From JBHJOF01 sp050330055 (GTDB lineage Bacteria > Pseudomonadota > Alphaproteobacteria > Kiloniellales > JAKSDN01), in the NCBI GenBank assembly GCA_050330055.1, contig JBHJOF010000373.1:1-8497 (forward strand): 8,497 bases of DNA. The letters run 5' to 3'. The notes beneath the pieces were generated by a model that saw only the letters and a program-made list of their open reading frames with translations, had not been told where the DNA came from and ran no database searches. Below are positions 5,459-8,497 of this stretch, piece by piece (positions within the stretch are counted from its first letter, which is position 1; every line of letters starts with the position of its first letter). The translations under genes and the position numbers were made by a program.

Positions 5459-5872
5459 ATGGCGGACCGGAGCGGGCCAGATCAGGCCGGGTCGGGTCAG
5501 GCCGACCCCGATCTTCTGGCCCTGGTCGCCGCGGGCGACCACGAGGGCCTGGCGGCGGCGCTAGGCGGCGGAGCGGCGCCCGATGCGTCCGATGGTTGGG
5601 GCGTGAGCGCGCTGTGCCATGCGGCGGCACGCGGCGACCTCGAGGCGGCGCGGCTGCTGCTCGACCGCGGCGCCCAGGTGGACAAGACCAGCGACGTCGG
5701 CAACTCGGCCCTGATGGCCGCGGCCGCGGCCGGCCATATCGAGGTGGTGCGGCTCTTGCTCGAGCGCGGCGCCGATCCGGCGCGGGTCAACAAGTGGGGC
5801 TTCGGACCCCAGGACTGGGGCAGTTGGCCGGCCAATTCGGCCGAGGTGTTGGACCTGCTGCGCAGCCGCTAG
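5459..5872 (+). CDS. Small ankyrin-repeat protein
   Basis: This 137-residue, mostly ankyrin protein probably acts as a protein-binding module. A divergent first repeat (about 16-44, DPDLLALVAAGDHEGLAAAL) is followed by two clear repeats. Residues 46-78 have the SALCHAAARGDLEAARLLLDRGA core, and 79-111 have SALMAAAAAGHIEVVRLLLERGAD. A C-terminal capping helix with EVLDLLRSR ends the protein. There is no signal peptide (the N-terminus is charged and polar) and no second domain, so it is likely cytosolic. The start ATG at 5459 follows AGGGAG (5444-5449) by 9 nt; the overlapping ATG at 5454 is in another frame. It is divergent from the PLP enzyme with 178 bp between, and convergent with the transglycosylase with only 15 nt between stop codons. 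The partner is unknown. Confidence 0.85.
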   Translation: MADRSGPDQAGSGQADPDLLALVAAGDHEGLAAALGGGAAPDASDGWGVSALCHAAARGDLEAARLLLDRGAQVDKTSDVGNSALMAAAAAGHIEVVRLLLERGADPARVNKWGFGPQDWGSWPANSAEVLDLLRSR

Positions 5873-5887
5873 CCGTTAGACCGCGCC

Positions 5888-6631
5888 TCAGCGGGGCGGC
5901 TGGTGAAAGGCGGCGGGGACCAGTCTCGTCCCCTTTGGCGCCTCGCGGATCGTACTCGCCGGGCTCTTGGGCGTGCTGTGCTGGGCCTCCTGCCGGGCTT
6001 CGCGCGCGGCCCGGCGCTCGCGCTCAGCCTGGCGCTTCTCCTCGCGCCAGGCGCGGAAGACCTTCAGGCGATAGCGGCCCATGAGGTGCGGCGTGGCCGA
6101 GTGGTAGCGGCCGATCGCCCGGGTCCAGGAGTTTGTCTCCTGACGCAGCCGGGTCAGGAAGGTGGCGGCATAGGCCACGTTCTGGGCGGGGTCGAAGGCT
6201 TGCTCGAGGCTGTCGAAGGCCTTGGGATGGAACTGCAGGTTGACCTGCATGCAGCCCACGTCGATGTTGCGCACGCCCCTGGCCTTGAGCGCCTGGACCT
6301 CGGCGATGGCCGCGGCCTTGCTCGGCAGATAGCGCCCGCGGCCCTCGGCCATGACGGTCCAGGGCCAGGCAGAAAGTGCCGAGCGGGCGCTGTCCCAGCG
6401 GCCCGATTCGACCTTGGAGATGGCCTGCAGCAGGTGCGGCGGCAGCTCCAGGGCCCGCTCCGCGTGGTCGATGAAGGCGGCGCAGAGACGCCAGGGATCG
6501 GCCGCGGAGGCAGGTGTCTCGGCGCGGGTTGGGCCGCCTCCGGCCACCATCAGAGCGGCCGTCAGGGCGGCGCAAAAGGCCAGGATCAGGACCCGGCAAG
6601 GCTGCTTTGCGGGACGCGGCTTAGGGGACAT
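5888..6631 (-). CDS. Secreted SLT-type lytic transglycosylase
   Basis: Numbered from the ATG at 6631 (247 residues), the protein begins with a signal peptide. It has a basic stretch KPRPAKQPCR, a hydrophobic core VLILAFCAALTAALMVAG (14-31), and a likely cleavage site after PTRA near 37. The mature domain matches SLT family lytic transglycosylases, which cleave peptidoglycan glycan strands to 1,6-anhydro ends. The catalytic glutamate is E75 in ISKVESG (71-77), followed by VGCMQVNLQFHP (125-136, the GxMQ motif), NVAYAATFLTRL (151-162) and AIGRYHSATP (172-181). The tail from about 190 is strongly charged (WREEKRQAERERRAAREARQEAQ) and possibly helical, then proline-rich. Two alternative starts exist: an ATG at 6661 with AGGAG too close, and a TTG at 6679. 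6631 is chosen because it places the signal peptide at the N-terminus, though its Shine-Dalgarno site is weak. The role could be cell-wall remodelling or opening the wall for an envelope machine. Confidence 0.85.
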   Translation of the reverse strand: MSPKPRPAKQPCRVLILAFCAALTAALMVAGGGPTRAETPASAADPWRLCAAFIDHAERALELPPHLLQAISKVESGRWDSARSALSAWPWTVMAEGRGRYLPSKAAAIAEVQALKARGVRNIDVGCMQVNLQFHPKAFDSLEQAFDPAQNVAYAATFLTRLRQETNSWTRAIGRYHSATPHLMGRYRLKVFRAWREEKRQAERERRAAREARQEAQHSTPKSPASTIREAPKGTRLVPAAFHQPPR

Positions 6632-6798
6632 GGCGATCCAATGCGACAAGCCTCGAAACATGCTCCTGCCCGGGCCCAAGCAAAGGGCATGCCAGCCGGT
6701 TTATCTCCGGTTTAGGGAGATTCGAGACACTTAACCGGCGGCGGGCGCCCCGGGCTGTGGGTCCGGCCTCCCGCAGCGCACAAAGATGCGGCCAAAAA

Positions 6799-6816
6799 TG
6801 TTGCTGCAACGCAACA
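6799..6816. promoter_or_regulatory. Inverted repeat between transglycosylase and sRNA
   Basis: TGTTGC (6799-6804) and GCAACA (6811-6816) are perfect 6-bp inverted half-sites with a 6-nt spacer, itself ending GCAAC so that a nested GTTGC-t-GCAAC palindrome exists. It lies upstream of both the minus-strand transglycosylase and the plus-strand sRNA, adjacent to an AT-rich patch (6821-6890), which is where an operator would be expected. No binding protein can be named. The rest of 6632-6798 shows CCGGTTTA twice (6696-6703, 6707-6714) and no gene. Confidence 0.3.
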
Positions 6817-6892
6817 GGCGGAAAAATTATTTCTTATTTTTCAATCTGCTACAAAAGACTTCCCAAAATCATCCAGAGGGATTATCTTTTGC

Positions 6893-6988
6893 ATTGCGGT
6901 ATACGCGGCTTCGGCCGCGATCCTATGCCGCACGCCCCTAGGGCATTTCCTCCCTAAACTTGGGCCGTGCTCAGCACGGCCCTTTTTT
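6893..6988 (+). ncRNA. mmgR: MmgR/suhB-family (alpha-r8) small regulatory RNA, predicted
   Basis: This plus-strand unit has no protein gene but ends in a strong intrinsic terminator. In order it shows a UUCG-capped hairpin (CGCGGC 6904-6909, GCCGCG 6914-6919) and a second weaker hairpin (ATGCC 6925-6929, GGCAT 6942-6946). The unpaired core TTTCCTCCCT follows at 6946-6955, then AAACTT and the terminator at 6962-6988. From memory, that 10-nt core between hairpins followed by the terminator is the hallmark of the alphaproteobacterial MmgR/suhB RNA, which in Sinorhizobium limits polyhydroxybutyrate storage and binds Hfq. The pyrimidine core is anti-Shine-Dalgarno-like and could base-pair with ribosome-binding sites. 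The 5' end is uncertain: ATTATC (6881-6886) could be a -10 box, placing the start near 6893, but no good -35 is seen. It is divergent from the transglycosylase and convergent with the acetyltransferase. Confidence 0.7.
6962..6988 (+). terminator. Rho-independent terminator of the sRNA
   Basis: GGGCCGTGC (6962-6970) pairs perfectly with GCACGGCCC (6974-6982) around a TCA loop and is followed by six T residues (6983-6988). On the opposite strand there is no T-run after the stem, so it acts on plus-strand transcripts only and cannot be the terminator of the minus-strand acetyltransferase gene. Confidence 0.93.
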
Positions 6989-7026
6989 CTTGCGCGAACG
7001 GCGGGAGATCGGGTTCTAGGCCGGGG

Positions 7027-7632
7027 TTAGACGTGAGGTGGGGGCAGGGTGCGGTCGCCCTCGCCAAGCGGCCGCTGCAGGGTGACGCTGTCGACCCAGC
7101 GGCCGAACTTGAAGCCGACCGAGGGCAGCAGCCCGGCCTCCTCGAAACCGAGCGCCTTGTGCAGGCGGATCGAGGCGTGGTTGGCGCTGTCGCCGATTAC
7201 CGCCACCATGCGCCGGTAGCCGGCCGCCGTCGCCCGCTCGATCAGGGCGCCCAGCAGCGCCCGGCCAATGCCGCGCCGGGCCTGGTCCGGCGCCACGTAG
7301 ACCGAGCTCTCGATGCAGTAGCGATAGGCCGGCCGCGGCCGATAAGGCCCGACGTAGGCATAGCCCACCACGGCGTCCCGCAGACTGGCGACCAGATAGG
7401 GATAGCCGCAGGCCCTGAGCGCCGACCAGCGCCGCCGCATCTCGGCCAGGTCGGGCGGCACTTCCTCGAAGGAGCCCAGGCCGTGCAGCACGTGATGGGC
7501 ATAGATCGCCTGGATCGCCGGCAGGTCGTCCTCGCCGGCCTCACGGATCACCGGGGGGATGGTCGGCGCCGCGCTGGCGCCCGCCTCTGCGTTCCTGGAA
7601 GCCGGCGGCGTGCTGTCGGCGAGGTCGTTCAT
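7027..7632 (-). CDS. GNAT N-acetyltransferase, phosphinothricin/methionine-derivative type
   Basis: This 201-residue protein has one GNAT domain (about 27-190) using acetyl-CoA. The family signature is clear: IREAGEDDLPAIQAIYAHHVLHG (29-51), YAYVGPYRPRPAYRYCIESSVYVAP (91-115), then motif A QARRGIGRALL (117-127, Q/RxxGxG/A), which binds the CoA pyrophosphate. GYRRMVAVIGDSANHASIRLHKALGF (138-163) and VGFKFGRWVDSVTLQRPLG (172-190) complete the Pat/Bar/MddA-like pattern. Relatives acetylate phosphinothricin, methionine sulfoximine or sulfone; the physiological substrate here is not known. The first 25 or so residues are an Ala/Pro/Ser-rich extension not needed for the fold. The ATG overlaps the preceding stop by 1 nt (TGATG), without a strong Shine-Dalgarno site of its own, so translation is probably coupled to the amidohydrolase. 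No terminator is seen after its stop on this strand. Confidence 0.9.
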   Translation of the reverse strand: MNDLADSTPPASRNAEAGASAAPTIPPVIREAGEDDLPAIQAIYAHHVLHGLGSFEEVPPDLAEMRRRWSALRACGYPYLVASLRDAVVGYAYVGPYRPRPAYRYCIESSVYVAPDQARRGIGRALLGALIERATAAGYRRMVAVIGDSANHASIRLHKALGFEEAGLLPSVGFKFGRWVDSVTLQRPLGEGDRTLPPPHV

Positions 7633-8497
7633 CAGGCGGCGAGGCGCTCCTCATCGAGCGCGCCCAGGGCGCGGATCAGCTGCCGCACCCGCTCCTGCAG
7701 CAGCGGCAGCTCGGCGCCGCGCTCGATGCGCTCCTCATTCATGTAGAGCACGCGGTTGATCTCGATCTGCAGGGCGTGCACGTGCTCCGCCGGGCGGCCG
7801 TAATGGCGGGTGACGAAGCCGCCGGAATAGGGCGCGTTGCGGGTCACCACGTAGCCCATGTCCTGCAGCGCGGCGCTGGCGGTGTCGACCACCACCGGGG
7901 CGCAGGCGGTGCCGTGGCAGTCGCCGAGCACGAAATCGACCCGCGCCAGGCCGGGATCGCGGTCCATCGGCCCGCCCACCGAGGGCATGGAGTGGCAGTC
8001 GACCAGGATGCAGAAGCCGAAGCGCCGCCGCGTCTCCTCGATCAGCTCGCGCAGCGCGTGGTGATAGGGCCAGTAGCACTGGCGGATGCGGCCCAGCGCG
8101 TCGGCGAAGCGCAGCTTGCCGCGGTAGATCTCGGCGCCGTTGGCGACCACGCGGGCGATGGTGCCGAGCCCGGAGGCGACCCGCGGCGAGCGCGTGTTGG
8201 CATAGGGCGGCAGCTCGTCGGCGAACATGGCCGGGTCGAGCTCGAAGGGCTCGCGGTTGGGGTCGACGTAGGCGCGTGGGAACAGCGCCCGGATCAGCGG
8301 CGCGCCGATGCGCGGCGCATCGGCGAAGATGTCGTCGACGAAGCTGTCCTCCGAACGCCGCAGGGTCAGCGGATCGAGCCGCGAGGCGGCCACGAAGTCC
8401 TCGGGATAGCGGTCGCCGCTGTGCGGCGAGGCGAACACCAACGGCAGGGTCTGACGCTCGGGCACCGCGATGTCGTACGGCGCCTCGATCTCGCTGC
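7632..8497 (-). CDS. N-formylglutamate amidohydrolase family protein (5' end outside window)
   Basis: The family hydrolyses N-formyl-L-glutamate to formate and glutamate (the last step in one histidine-degradation route, HutG) or related N-formyl amino acids. The reading frame has no stop up to the window edge. The 11 residues before the GTG at 8465 (SEIEAPYDIAV) continue the usual N-terminus, so that GTG is not the start and the gene is cut by the window. Counting from it, conserved blocks are LVFASPHSGDRYP (9-21), YANTRSPRVASGLGTIARVV (88-107), EIYRGKL (112-118), LVDCHSMPS (154-162), VLGDCHGT (179-186), APYSGGFVTRHYG (211-223) and HALQIEINRVLYMNE (230-244). The His/Glu/Asp residues in these are likely zinc ligands or catalytic. 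No other hut genes are visible, so a role outside histidine use is possible. It is cotranscribed with the downstream acetyltransferase. Confidence 0.92.
   Translation of the reverse strand, partial: SEIEAPYDIAVPERQTLPLVFASPHSGDRYPEDFVAASRLDPLTLRRSEDSFVDDIFADAPRIGAPLIRALFPRAYVDPNREPFELDPAMFADELPPYANTRSPRVASGLGTIARVVANGAEIYRGKLRFADALGRIRQCYWPYHHALRELIEETRRRFGFCILVDCHSMPSVGGPMDRDPGLARVDFVLGDCHGTACAPVVVDTASAALQDMGYVVTRNAPYSGGFVTRHYGRPAEHVHALQIEINRVLYMNEERIERGAELPLLQERVRQLIRALGALDEERLAA

Noticed and set aside
5281..5460. 60-residue N-terminal extension of the PLP enzyme
   Set aside because: It is rich in Pro/Arg/Gly, has no motif, and the strong Shine-Dalgarno site and superfamily length favour the ATG at 5280.
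5386..6084. 232-codon plus-strand frame overlapping the ankyrin gene
   Set aside because: It is Arg/Gly/Pro-rich, out of frame with the clear ankyrin repeats, and crosses into the transglycosylase gene on the other strand.
6757..6957. 66-codon plus-strand frame upstream of the terminator
   Set aside because: It has no ribosome-binding site or recognisable domain, and its end runs through the sRNA hairpins and the conserved core. The structured-RNA explanation fits better.

Overview
The window is a GC-rich stretch of bacterial chromosome with short intergenic gaps, genes in translationally overlapping runs and mostly GC-ending codons. It most resembles an alphaproteobacterium, probably Rhodospirillales-like. 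Two things support this: short hairpin repeats of a type common in alphaproteobacteria, and a small-RNA locus carrying the TTTCCTCCCT core and terminator of the alphaproteobacterial MmgR/suhB (alpha-r8) family. I see no phage, transposase, tRNA, rRNA or CRISPR array. Family names come from motif recognition only; no database was searched.

Layout, left to right. Positions 1-214 are non-coding and hold REP-like hairpin repeats. A CmcJ/NvfI-type Fe(II)/2-oxoglutarate oxygenase homologue (215-1057, minus) is divergent from a compact four-gene plus-strand run: two tandemly duplicated cupins (1228-1704, 1728-2207), a glutathione S-transferase (2204-2845) and a two-hotdog FAS1-like/HTD2-type acyl-CoA hydratase (2842-3702). 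Stop and start codons overlap by 4 nt at the last two junctions. The 170-bp divergent region contains an 8-bp inverted repeat with half-sites 21 bp apart beside a plausible minus-strand promoter.

Positions 3703-4050, between two convergent genes, hold two more hairpin repeats and a 26-nt inverted repeat with 82 nt between its arms. Then come a class-V-fold PLP enzyme (4051-5280, minus) that lacks the catalytic cysteine of cysteine desulfurases, a small ankyrin-repeat protein (5459-5872, plus), and a secreted SLT-type lytic transglycosylase (5888-6631, minus).

The gap 6632-7026 is not empty. It contains an AT-rich patch, a small inverted repeat and the predicted MmgR-like sRNA ending in a strong intrinsic terminator. 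The right end is a minus-strand pair with a 1-nt overlap: an N-formylglutamate amidohydrolase (7632 to the window edge, 5' end outside) followed by a GNAT acetyltransferase of the phosphinothricin/methionine-derivative type (7027-7632).

The cupin-cupin-GST-hydratase run plus the divergent oxygenase looks like a small-molecule (CoA-thioester or electrophile) catabolic or detoxification unit, but its substrate cannot be read from the sequence. The strongest non-coding signal is the sRNA. The most notable protein-level points are the complete non-heme iron motif set in the CmcJ homologue, the recent tandem cupin duplication, and the cysteine-less desulfurase-like enzyme.
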